From: Corynebacterium felinum
GTDB taxonomy: Bacteria > Actinomycetota > Actinomycetes > Mycobacteriales > Mycobacteriaceae
Assembly (NCBI RefSeq): GCF_030408755.1
Contig: NZ_CP047209.1
Location: forward strand, 2,790,001 to 2,854,000
Reading direction: 5' to 3'
DNA: 64,000 bases
This document shows, one piece after another, positions 28,252 to 36,340 of the stretch. The notes under the pieces were generated by a model, which saw nothing but the letters and a program-made list of their open reading frames with translations, made no database searches and was not told the DNA's origin. Made by a program: the position numbers and the translations under genes. How positions within the stretch are numbered: position 1 is the stretch's first letter; each line of letters starts with the position of its first letter.

Positions 28252-29106
28252 ATGCGTTATGTTGTCCTTTGCTGCGGCGTCGACACGCCTGACAGCCTGC
28301 CGGTTCGCGGCGAAAATATCGATGTGTTTCAGCTTGGCGCCATCCCCAGTCGCGCTGAGCTGAAACAACTCGACACCATCACCCGCGCCATCCTGCCCGA
28401 AGACCCCACACCCAGCTTGGACGATATTGCCAAGCAGCCGGATGTGGCGCATCTGGGCGCACCCCAACCTGCACCCCAAGCACAGTTTTTGCCCACACCG
28501 CTTCGGGTCATCGTCATCGGTAGTGACGCCGCCTTATCCGCCGTCGTCACGCGACTGATGCGTGCGGATACACTCTGGGCGGAAGTTGCCTACATCCCCA
28601 CCGACACAACAAGCCCCGTCGCCCGCAGCTGGGGGCTCGACGACGACGCCGCAACCTTCGCCTTCACCGCCCCCGCACAACCCACCCCGCTCATACGTGA
28701 CGACGCCGCCATCGCCGTTGTCGGCCAAGCATCAGTCACCGACAAAGACAACAAAGAAATCACCGCCGAAATCATCGTCGACGACCACGTCCTGCTGCGC
28801 CACCAATCCGGCAAACGCAACCCCGTGATCGGCATCTTCGGCGCACGACTCGTCGCCATGCTCGACCAGCCCGGCATCGCCGCAGTCATCCTCAACACCC
28901 CGCGCGAACCCGTTGCCCGCGGCTTTTTCCGCCGCAACTTAAGCCACGGCACCGCCGACCCGCACAGCCTCGCCACCGGGCGCGCGCTGCAAGCCGGTGG
29001 GGAAAACCTCACCATCACCATCGACGGTGTGTCGCGCCCACGGCCTGTCACCCGCGTGACCTTCTACCGGCACCTGCGTGACCTCCAAGCTGTACGCCGC
29101 ATCTAA
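28252..29106 (+). CDS. conserved hypothetical protein
   Basis: This 284-residue cytosolic protein has three parts: an N-terminal strand-rich segment (1-75), a Pro/Ala-rich linker (about 70-85), and an alpha/beta domain from about residue 90 (RVIVIGSDAALSAVVTRL). The tail is basic (RPRPVTRVTFYRHLRDLQ). The GSD segment and the ending loosely recall diacylglycerol-kinase/NAD-kinase-like folds, but I do not see the diagnostic GGDGT motif. Function is unassigned. It is translated behind the ybjN-like gene and ends at a bidirectional terminator. Confidence 0.75.
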   Translation: MRYVVLCCGVDTPDSLPVRGENIDVFQLGAIPSRAELKQLDTITRAILPEDPTPSLDDIAKQPDVAHLGAPQPAPQAQFLPTPLRVIVIGSDAALSAVVTRLMRADTLWAEVAYIPTDTTSPVARSWGLDDDAATFAFTAPAQPTPLIRDDAAIAVVGQASVTDKDNKEITAEIIVDDHVLLRHQSGKRNPVIGIFGARLVAMLDQPGIAAVILNTPREPVARGFFRRNLSHGTADPHSLATGRALQAGGENLTITIDGVSRPRPVTRVTFYRHLRDLQAVRRI

Positions 29107-29147
29107 AAAGCGTGCGGGAAGATCACACATCCTCCCGCACGCTTTTT
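29105..29147. terminator. bidirectional terminator
   Basis: AAAAAGCGTGCGGGA (29105-29119) and TCCCGCACGCTTTTT (29133-29147) are perfect arms with T-runs on both strands, between two convergent genes. Confidence 0.93.
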
Positions 29148-29154
29148 ACTGTGA

Positions 29155-30327
29155 TTACACAGTATCGTCGGTGTCATCCTCATCGAGCCACAACTCCGGC
29201 GGCTGGCCTGGCGTTTGCGAAGTTGGACGCAAAATCGCAATCCCGCTGCGGCGACTCAACCCACAAATCTGCAGTAAATCCACAATAATCGAGCGCGACT
29301 GCCCCAAAATCATTTGCGCACTCAACACCCGGCCCTCAGCCACGTCCAGCCCCGCCTGGCCACCCAAAACCCGCAAGCGGCGCACCAGCTCAGGAATCTG
29401 CGTGTGCGAAGAATCAGTGCCCTGGAACAACACATGCAACTCATGAGCCACCTGCGACAACTCCTCGATAATCAGGATCTGCTCAGCTGATACCTCATCC
29501 TTATCCTCAGCTAAAACCAGAGCACGACGCGCCAACACGCGCGTATTGCGAATCGCATTATCCACCGGATTCAAAATCCGCTTCAACGAGCGAATCTTAT
29601 GACGCTGACGCCACATCAACGGCGAAAACGTCAAATTCTCCTCACCCGCACGCGCCGCAGCAATCATATTGTTAATCACGCCCTGAGTACCGCGGGCATT
29701 CTGCAAGGCGCGACGAATCGCACGCTCATCATTATCCTTCAGCGCCTGCGCCACCTCATGCAGCACAGTCGAAGTAATACCCAGCAGACGCGACACCTCT
29801 TTACGCCCCTGCTTCAACGGCGACTCCGGCAACAGTGCAATCACGATCAAACCAACCATACCGCCAATGAACGCATCCACCATGCGATCAGTTCCACCCG
29901 AGGTCGACGGCGGCAGAATCGTTGCCACCAATATGGCGGCAAAAGCCGCCTGGTTAGCCACCAGCACACCCTTATCCAAGAAAGTGCCCACGGTAATTGC
30001 CAAGGTCACACCGATAGCGATCTGCCACACGCCCGTGCCAAAGCCGGCGATCATCAGATCACCCAAGCCAACGCCCACGCTCACGCCAACAACCAATTCC
30101 ACGGCGCGGCGGAAACGCTCACCACCTGTCGTTGAGAGCACAATAACCGTGGCCATCGGCGCGAAGAATGGATGCTGGTGACCAAACAGGTGCAAACCAA
30201 CCCAATAAGACAAACCGGCAGCAATACCGGCCTGCACAATATAAAACCAGTGGACTTGAAGGCGCTGCATACCCTCACGAACCCTATTAAGGGCGCGGGT
30301 AGTAGCTGCGGAAGGTGAAGGATTCAT
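29155..30327 (-). CDS. FUSC / aromatic acid exporter-like membrane protein
   Basis: This 390-residue protein has about six N-terminal TM segments (residues 30-170), including FFAPMATVIVLSTTGGERFRRAVELVVG, typical of the FUSC family of putative efflux or inner-membrane proteins. A long helical cytosolic domain (170-360) and an acidic C-terminal tail (WLDEDDTDDTV) follow. The substrate is unknown. It lies downstream of fba on the same strand with a terminator between, so it is probably a separate unit. A CCCTATTAAGGG word (30282-30293) lies near its start. Confidence 0.8.
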   Translation of the reverse strand: MNPSPSAATTRALNRVREGMQRLQVHWFYIVQAGIAAGLSYWVGLHLFGHQHPFFAPMATVIVLSTTGGERFRRAVELVVGVSVGVGLGDLMIAGFGTGVWQIAIGVTLAITVGTFLDKGVLVANQAAFAAILVATILPPSTSGGTDRMVDAFIGGMVGLIVIALLPESPLKQGRKEVSRLLGITSTVLHEVAQALKDNDERAIRRALQNARGTQGVINNMIAAARAGEENLTFSPLMWRQRHKIRSLKRILNPVDNAIRNTRVLARRALVLAEDKDEVSAEQILIIEELSQVAHELHVLFQGTDSSHTQIPELVRRLRVLGGQAGLDVAEGRVLSAQMILGQSRSIIVDLLQICGLSRRSGIAILRPTSQTPGQPPELWLDEDDTDDTV

Positions 30328-30398
30328 AGGCTTACAGTTTTACTTCAATCTCAGGCTAAAGAGCTATATGGAAACCGTTACGCACTTCCTGCTATAGC

Positions 30399-30433
30399 AA
30401 AACCCCCGCAGCCACGCACGCGTGCTACGGGGA
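30399..30433 (-). terminator. terminator after fba
   Basis: On the minus strand, CCCCGTAGC pairs with GCTGCGGGG (one mismatch region) around a short inner stem, followed by TTTT, 44 bases beyond the fba stop. Confidence 0.7.
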
Positions 30434-30476
30434 GTTTCAACCTTTTCTCAAGCAAGGAATGTTACAAACGACGCAC

Positions 30477-31511
30477 TTACTTGCTCACAGTAGTGCCAAC
30501 AGAACGAAGATCCTGGCACGCCTCAACAACACGATCAGCCATGCCCTGCTCCGCCTTCTTCAGGTAGGAACGAGGATCGTAGGTCTTCTTATTACCAACC
30601 TCACCATCAATCTTGAGCACACCATCATAGTTGGTGAACATGTGGCCCACGATCGGACGGGTGAATGCGTACTGGGTGTCAGTGTCCACGTTCATCTTAA
30701 TAACGCCGTAACGCAGTGCTTCCTCAATCTTCTCCTTCTCGGAGCCGGAACCACCGTGGAACACGAAATCGAATGGGAGAGCATCGTCGCCCAAACCAAG
30801 CTTCTCACGAGCAACCTTCTGGCCCTCAAGCAGCACCTCTGGGCGCAGCTTCACGTTGCCTGGCTTGTACACACCATGCACGTTACCGAAGGTAGCAGCC
30901 AGCAGGTAGCGGCCATTCTCGCCGACGCCGAGAGCATCAATGGTCTTAGCAAAATCCTCAGGGGAGGTGTACAGGTTTGCGCCGGCCTTCGCCTCAACGC
31001 CATCCTCTTCACCGCCAACAACACCAATCTCAACCTCAAGAATGATGTTGGCCTTGCGTGCCTTCTCCAGCAACTCCTGAGCGATAACCAGGTTTTCGTC
31101 GATGTGGATAGCGGAACCATCCCACATGTGGGACTGGAACAGTGGCAGTTCGCCGCGGTCGACGCGCTCCTGCGAAATGGCGATCAGTGGGCGTACGTAC
31201 TCGTCCAGAACTTCCTTCTGGCAGTGATCGGTGTGCAGCGCAACGTTGATTCCGTAGTGCTTAGCAGCCTCGTGTGCGAAAGCAGCCAGTGCGCATGCGC
31301 CCGCAACTTTATTCTTGACAGACAGGCCGGAACCGAACTCCGCACCACCGGTAGAGAACTGAATGATACCGTCAGACTCCGCCTCAGCGAAACCACGCAG
31401 CGCCGCATTGATGGTCTCGGAAGAGGTGCAGTTAATCGCGGGGAAAGCAAAGCCACCTTCCTTCGCGCGATTGAGCATCTCGTTGTATACCTCAGGAGTT
31501 GCGATTGGCAT
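30477..31511 (-). CDS. fba: class II fructose-1,6-bisphosphate aldolase
   Basis: This 344-residue zinc aldolase cleaves fructose 1,6-bisphosphate to DHAP and glyceraldehyde 3-phosphate. The motifs are NVALHTDHCQKEVLDEYVRPL with metal-ligand histidine, GVVGGEEDGVE, FVFHGGSGS and MNVDTDTQYA. The length is typical of the actinobacterial enzyme (Fda in C. glutamicum). The ATG follows GGAGG. The upstream region carries repeated elements. It marks the left border of the accessory cluster. Confidence 0.97.
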   Translation of the reverse strand: MPIATPEVYNEMLNRAKEGGFAFPAINCTSSETINAALRGFAEAESDGIIQFSTGGAEFGSGLSVKNKVAGACALAAFAHEAAKHYGINVALHTDHCQKEVLDEYVRPLIAISQERVDRGELPLFQSHMWDGSAIHIDENLVIAQELLEKARKANIILEVEIGVVGGEEDGVEAKAGANLYTSPEDFAKTIDALGVGENGRYLLAATFGNVHGVYKPGNVKLRPEVLLEGQKVAREKLGLGDDALPFDFVFHGGSGSEKEKIEEALRYGVIKMNVDTDTQYAFTRPIVGHMFTNYDGVLKIDGEVGNKKTYDPRSYLKKAEQGMADRVVEACQDLRSVGTTVSK

Positions 31512-31546
31512 GTGTCATCCTCCAAGAAAATCGAAGTGAAAGAAAG

Positions 31547-31627
31547 TTCGTGACTTTCAGTGGTCTTTTTTCAGTGGTCTTTTTCAGCGACCATTCCAGA
31601 CACCTGATGGGCCTGAAAGTTCACGAA
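31547..31627. repeat. direct and inverted repeats upstream of fba
   Basis: TCAGTGGTCTTTTT is perfectly repeated in tandem at 31557-31570 and 31571-31584, followed by a partial third copy. This block is enclosed by an inverted repeat: TTCGTGACTTTCAG (31547-31560) and CTGAAAGTTCACGAA (31613-31627). It lies 40-120 bases upstream of the fba ATG, in the leader/promoter region. Confidence 0.85.
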
Positions 31628-31810
31628 AAAGGGTAACTCAACCCACTTCTCTCATTATGCCAGTTATGACCTGAAGACGCAGAGCCACCGTTCAGTGAAA
31701 AACCACACATTCGGACATAGTGACACATTTGGCGTTGTTTTCTGTGTTCTCGGGGGTAAAAGTTGCGTCTAGTCCCCACAATGTCAGCCCTGATCTTTAA
31801 GATATTTTTT

Positions 31811-33271
31811 ATGACGTTGAGCACGCTTGTACATAATCTTTCCCACACCGAGCCTGAAGTTCGTTCGTTGGCTGTGTACACACTGTTGAAAGAGCACAGC
31901 ACTCAACTTTCTCTCGAACAGCTCTTAAGCCTTCAGCCGCATGTTGTCGACGCCTATGACCACTATCTGCTCACCATGAAAACGGCGAAACAGGATGATA
32001 AGCGCAGCACTGCCCAAGAAATCGCGCGTGAACTCTCCCGCTTGAGTACCGCCCTCAGCTTGATCACCTGTGATTATCCGCAGTTTCTTCGCTCCCAAAA
32101 AATGCAGGTCATCACCGAGTGGTATGCAGGCGATACAGAATCCAGCACAAAGCGCAAGGAATTCCTCACAAGCCTTGACCCACATGCTTTTGATGCGGAC
32201 GATGATTTGCTCGGCACCCTCGATAGTGCTGATGCCGCTCAAGCGTCTGCATCCGCCGAAGCACCTGCAGTGAGCGACAAAGCAGAAGGAGCGCAAACAG
32301 CTACAGCAGAATTGGAACCATTAGCACCCGTGGTTGAGCCGATTGCCCCTGCTGCTGTGGTGTCAGAAACCTGTGCGAATGCTTTAGCCACGCACTTTGG
32401 TGCTGAGGCGTTTGCGCAAGGAAAGCGGATCGACAATTTTGCGGGCGATTTCTCCGCCTTCTTCGCACCCTTAGTCAATGCCCCTGCTGAGCAGGTACAG
32501 CGCTGGGTGCAACAGCTTAGTGCCCATCTTTCCTGCGAATTAGAGCGCAATGGGAGGGTGCTCAGCACAGAGATGATCGCGTTGGATAAGGTTTTGGCCG
32601 ACACGCTGTTTTTTGAATCTTCCCCCTCCCATGCCCGCAGCTACACCAATGCTTTAGATAGTTGGCACGGGGTGCTCGCAACCCTCGATGCGGATCAGAT
32701 CAGCCTGTTAAGCCTGCATAATAGCTATTATGCGCTGCGGAAGTTTGCTACCTTGCCGTTTCCGGGTGCGGTGCATTGGGCGTCGGCACGCGCAAAGCTG
32801 CGCCTTTTGGAGGAGCGTGCACGTTCACTGAAAGACATTCAGACAGCCTCACGCGCCGCAGTGATTGCGGTGAATTGGGCGAAAGTTGTCAGCCCCGCAG
32901 TGATGGAGGAGGAAGCGCAACGCACATGCGACTTCCTGCTTGATTTGCACACTCAAGGGCACCTGGAAGTGCAGACCGAAACGATCTGGGCAATTCGAAC
33001 TTACGCCGACCTGAAAAAGCGGGCAGGCAACAATGCCCTCGCGTGGGACTTGCTGTGGAGCATCCCTACCCGCTTCCACTTTGATGCGCTTTCCCAGGAG
33101 GGGAAGGTGGGCTTTATTTTCTCCCGCATCGAGCTCGCTGGCCTGGCTAATATCGCCCAGCAATACGGGATGCAAAATGAGCTGTTGCGCGAAGCTGCGC
33201 TGTATTATCGGAGCTGCGGTATGCACAAGGAGTCGGAGAATCTCGTTCAGCGCTACAATCTCAAGCTTTAA
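31811..33271 (+). CDS. helical-repeat protein of unknown function
   Basis: This protein of about 486 residues is soluble, with no signal or TM segment. Helices pack densely in an N-terminal part (HEAT-like, residues 1-120). An Ala/Glu-rich linker follows (about 135-190), and the helical C-terminus looks TPR-like (WDLLWSIPTRFHF... and REAALYYRSCGMHKESENLVQRY). Starts at TTG 31763, ATG 31781 and ATG 31811 are all open and none has a good Shine-Dalgarno. The last gives MTLSTLVHNLSHTEPEVRS, a natural N-terminus. It is convergent with the ten-gene cluster and borders it, so it may be an associated scaffold, by inference. Confidence 0.65.
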   Translation: MTLSTLVHNLSHTEPEVRSLAVYTLLKEHSTQLSLEQLLSLQPHVVDAYDHYLLTMKTAKQDDKRSTAQEIARELSRLSTALSLITCDYPQFLRSQKMQVITEWYAGDTESSTKRKEFLTSLDPHAFDADDDLLGTLDSADAAQASASAEAPAVSDKAEGAQTATAELEPLAPVVEPIAPAAVVSETCANALATHFGAEAFAQGKRIDNFAGDFSAFFAPLVNAPAEQVQRWVQQLSAHLSCELERNGRVLSTEMIALDKVLADTLFFESSPSHARSYTNALDSWHGVLATLDADQISLLSLHNSYYALRKFATLPFPGAVHWASARAKLRLLEERARSLKDIQTASRAAVIAVNWAKVVSPAVMEEEAQRTCDFLLDLHTQGHLEVQTETIWAIRTYADLKKRAGNNALAWDLLWSIPTRFHFDALSQEGKVGFIFSRIELAGLANIAQQYGMQNELLREAALYYRSCGMHKESENLVQRYNLKL

Positions 33272-33374
33272 CGTTCTACCCCCCGCACTCACCACAGCAC
33301 CCCCTGCCATATAACCCCCGCAACCTGTGACATCCACGCCCATAGTTATTCTGCAAGCGCCACCGCGCGGGGGT

Positions 33375-34085
33375 TTAGTTCTGTGTGCGGTATCCGAACC
33401 ATGGGCGGTTTGATGGCAACCACACAAGAATAGCACCTGCGATACCAAGGGGTGCGAGGTACCACTGCCCCGGCAGAATAACTACAAGTATTCCCAGCAC
33501 AGTCATGCTTGCAAGAATCCACCGCGCCCAGGATTGTGCTTTGAGCACGCCAACCACACCAACGATGAGCGCCACAATGCAGATGCCAAGAATAAGCACC
33601 AGAATGTCGCGGGGGTTGCTTCGAGTACATTCATTAGCCAGCATCCATCCCACGTGGATGAGCCCAAGCCCATAGAGTGCTGCGGCAATCCACAACGCAT
33701 AGGGCGCATTCACAATGGAGGTGTGCCGAAGGCTGGGGTTTCGTTTGTCGGATAAGTCGTCAACGATTCCGGTGGAATAGCTCAAAGCCTGCGGCGTGGC
33801 TGCCGGTGGTATAGCCTCACCGAAAGCATGTGATGCTGGGGGTGGGGGTTGTTGCCCACCGAAAGGTGAGTTGTGCGGTGGCTGGTTGCTGCCAAACGGT
33901 GAGCCGGCGCTTGGTGGGGAGGTACCGAATGGGGAAGCACTCGGGGTGGGTGTGGGCCCGAATGGGGAATCGTTGCCCGCATTTCCAGGCCCGAATGGCG
34001 AGTTGGTGCCCTGCGGTTGCTGTGGTTGTGCCCTAAAAGGGTTGTGGGCACCGCCACTGGATGGGGTGTTGTGATGAGGATTCAT
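33375..34085 (-). CDS. membrane protein with SPFG-rich N-terminal tail
   Basis: This 236-residue protein has residues 1-100 that are Pro/Gly/Asn-rich and disordered. They contain one NPFR and five SPFG motifs at intervals of about 10 residues. A hydrophobic part of about four TM segments follows (about residues 125-230). It is the last gene of the minus-strand cluster, 11 bases after the GTPase gene. The architecture matches the protein at 49730-50308 at the other end of the cluster. No enzymatic motif is visible. The tail probably faces the cytosol as a docking site; this is inference. Confidence 0.75.
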   Translation of the reverse strand: MNPHHNTPSSGGAHNPFRAQPQQPQGTNSPFGPGNAGNDSPFGPTPTPSASPFGTSPPSAGSPFGSNQPPHNSPFGGQQPPPPASHAFGEAIPPAATPQALSYSTGIVDDLSDKRNPSLRHTSIVNAPYALWIAAALYGLGLIHVGWMLANECTRSNPRDILVLILGICIVALIVGVVGVLKAQSWARWILASMTVLGILVVILPGQWYLAPLGIAGAILVWLPSNRPWFGYRTQN

Positions 34086-34096
34086 GACTGTCTCCT

Positions 34097-35095
34097 TTAT
34101 TCACTTCGGACAAAAACACCGTGGTTGCTTAAGTACCACAACAGGGGGTCCAAGCAGCGGTAGGGGGCGATGCCTTTGCGGCTGAGGTTTTCACCACGGG
34201 GTGCTTCGCCCAGTGCGGATACCGCAAAGTACTGGTAGGGGGCGTCGCGGTATTCAGATTCGACCATATTAATCAGGCTGCGGGCATCCATCAACCGCAA
34301 GAGGGAACCCACTTCGAGGTGGAGTACTTGCTGGCTGAGTGGATCGTAGTCAAACCCGTTGTCGCGCCGGAATGCGGCACCAAGGTTGCCCATGATGTGC
34401 TTCCAATTGCTGTCGCTGAGCCGGTCGAGGGTTTGGAGGGTATCAAATTTTGATACCGCCAACGCCAGTTGTGGGCGCTGCGATCCTAAAAGCCTCATCA
34501 GGTTCCGGAAAACATCCTCCGGGTTACCGCCAAGCCCACTTTGGATAGGAATTAATCCCGCCAAATAGGTAGCGATGGCAGGTACTTTGAGGGGATCAAA
34601 GAGCATGATGACCAGATCGGCGTGCTGAAAAAACTCCATGGAGGCTGGGTCAACAGTGGGGTTTTCGAGATCTTCGCCTGCTACGTCGCGGATCACAAGG
34701 TAGTTTTTCCGCATGACCCCATCGGGTGCTGGCCATTCCCCAAGGTTAAAAATGAAAGGCTCACGCTGGTAGGCGTCCACGTTCGCGCTGGTGGGCGTCG
34801 GTGGCATGTGTTTCATTTCTTGGTAGAGGGGTCGTTCGTATTTTTCGGAGTACCGCTGTTTGGTCGACGAATCAGCTGGGGTGACCACCACGTGTTGGAA
34901 GCGTTGGCGGGCAAGCAGTTCCAGTTGTTTGATGAGCACGGCCATGTACAGGCTTTTCCCTGAGGCGCGGGCGCCTGCCATGGCAACACAGTGGGTGACG
35001 GACTCGGTCCAGCCTGGGAGTAGTTCGCGTCCCGTGCGGGAGAGCGTATCGCCAGGGTTGAGTGTCTGGTAGGTGTCTGGGCAACGCGCAAACAT
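34097..35095 (-). CDS. TRAFAC-type GTPase domain protein
   Basis: This 332-residue protein has P-loop GARASGKS (residues 41-48), a G3-like DVAGE (137-141) and a G4-like SKFD (215-218) in place of NKxD. These are the elements of an unusual TRAFAC-clade GTPase. It resembles the double-GTPase (DO-GTPase) type found beside vWA, tubulin-like and GAP1 proteins in actinobacteria, from memory. It lacks signal or TM segments. Its ATG overlaps the stop of the vWA gene by one base (TAATG), indicating coupled synthesis. GTP rather than ATP specificity rests on SKFD and needs proof. Confidence 0.75.
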   Translation of the reverse strand: MFARCPDTYQTLNPGDTLSRTGRELLPGWTESVTHCVAMAGARASGKSLYMAVLIKQLELLARQRFQHVVVTPADSSTKQRYSEKYERPLYQEMKHMPPTPTSANVDAYQREPFIFNLGEWPAPDGVMRKNYLVIRDVAGEDLENPTVDPASMEFFQHADLVIMLFDPLKVPAIATYLAGLIPIQSGLGGNPEDVFRNLMRLLGSQRPQLALAVSKFDTLQTLDRLSDSNWKHIMGNLGAAFRRDNGFDYDPLSQQVLHLEVGSLLRLMDARSLINMVESEYRDAPYQYFAVSALGEAPRGENLSRKGIAPYRCLDPLLWYLSNHGVFVRSE

Positions 35096-36336
35096 TAGTG
35101 CTGACCTCCGTTGGGGTCGTCGACAAGCGGGTTGGGTGCAAACGGTGACGGGGGCAGTGTGAAGCTGTCGCCGGTGTCGGGGAATGCAGGTGGTTGCTCA
35201 ACCTCAGGGCGCTGGAAGGGATTTACCCCAGGCAGCACAGGGTTTACTGGGGTGTTCGGGCTTTCCGGTATGAACCCCATGCTCCCACCCTCCGGCGCAG
35301 GCGTAGGCGTAGGCGCAGCGCTGCCGTCTTCGGGCATGCTCTGGCTGTGCGGTGCCGGTGCGGGATCAGCTGTGTTCGGCGTCGTCACGCCTGGTGCGGT
35401 TGCTGCTTGTTGCGCGGGGATGGCGAAGGCGAGCGCGCACGTCTGTGCCGCCTGGCGAAGACTTTGGTGATCGCCGGCGAGAAGTGCGCGTGCTTCCTTG
35501 TCCCCAAAAGCCACGAGATGCAGCGGGAATTGCGCCTGGTAGCTGCGCTGATACTGGGCGATTTCAGCATACGCATTCGCACCGACAACCAGCACCACGG
35601 TGCTATCGCCCAGTTGTGCCAACACTGGGCGCGGTTTCACGGTGACAACAGCCATCGCAGTATCAGGATCGGCGGGCACAATTTGCGCCCCAATAGTGGT
35701 GCTGGCGGCGGCATGCGTGTGTGTGAAGGTGCTCAAGCTGTGGCTGCGCGGGTGAATGTTTATGTCGAAGTAGTCGGCGACACCGACCAGCATTTCTTCC
35801 ACGCAACCGAGCAGCTCATCGGTGATGGTGTGATACATGGATGCGGAGGCGTCTGCCCAGATCAGCATCTGCTTCGCGCGGGCCTGGCTTGCGCCAACCA
35901 GCCGTTGCGCGGATACCGCTGTCATGGCGGCGCGCGAGAGGTCGTTGGCAACGTTGGTGCCAAAAGCGGTGATGAGCACCTGGTTGTCGCTGTGATGCAC
36001 CAGCTCCCCGAGGACGCGCTCAGCGGCACCGTCGAGGCGGGCTTGGGGAAACTCCACCCGCTCAGGGCGACCCGTGCCGAGTTGGGAGACTGCAATGTTG
36101 ATGGAATGATCAGGCGGGAATTCGCCGCCACCTTTGCGCCGAACCACAATATTTGCTTTGTCGGTGAAGGTGGTGAGGTAGATTTGTGCATCGTGTGCCC
36201 GGGTGAATGAAACATCGCCGGTGACATCAAGGACAATGTCTGCGGCGTTGCCTTGGGTGAGCCAACCGTCGATGCGCAAGAAGTCGCCGCGTGCGATGGG
36301 GTACGACTGACCATCGTGCAGTGTTGTTGTGTTCAC
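35095..36336 (-). CDS. cytosolic vWA-domain protein
   Basis: This 413-residue protein starts with GTG at 36336, behind AGAGG. The longer frame to 36489 would overlap the upstream gene by about 150 bases and is rejected. A beta-rich N-terminal domain (about 1-105), vaguely TerD-like but not assignable, is followed by a vWA fold with the MIDAS motif DASAS (Asp162). The Pro-rich C-terminal tail (about 320-413) contains NPFQ and SPFA motifs. There is no signal peptide, so it is a cytosolic partner, with the GTPase gene overlapping by one base. MIDAS domains bind metal and mediate protein interactions. Confidence 0.8.
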   Translation of the reverse strand: MNTTTLHDGQSYPIARGDFLRIDGWLTQGNAADIVLDVTGDVSFTRAHDAQIYLTTFTDKANIVVRRKGGGEFPPDHSINIAVSQLGTGRPERVEFPQARLDGAAERVLGELVHHSDNQVLITAFGTNVANDLSRAAMTAVSAQRLVGASQARAKQMLIWADASASMYHTITDELLGCVEEMLVGVADYFDINIHPRSHSLSTFTHTHAAASTTIGAQIVPADPDTAMAVVTVKPRPVLAQLGDSTVVLVVGANAYAEIAQYQRSYQAQFPLHLVAFGDKEARALLAGDHQSLRQAAQTCALAFAIPAQQAATAPGVTTPNTADPAPAPHSQSMPEDGSAAPTPTPAPEGGSMGFIPESPNTPVNPVLPGVNPFQRPEVEQPPAFPDTGDSFTLPPSPFAPNPLVDDPNGGQH

Positions 36337-36340
36337 TGTG

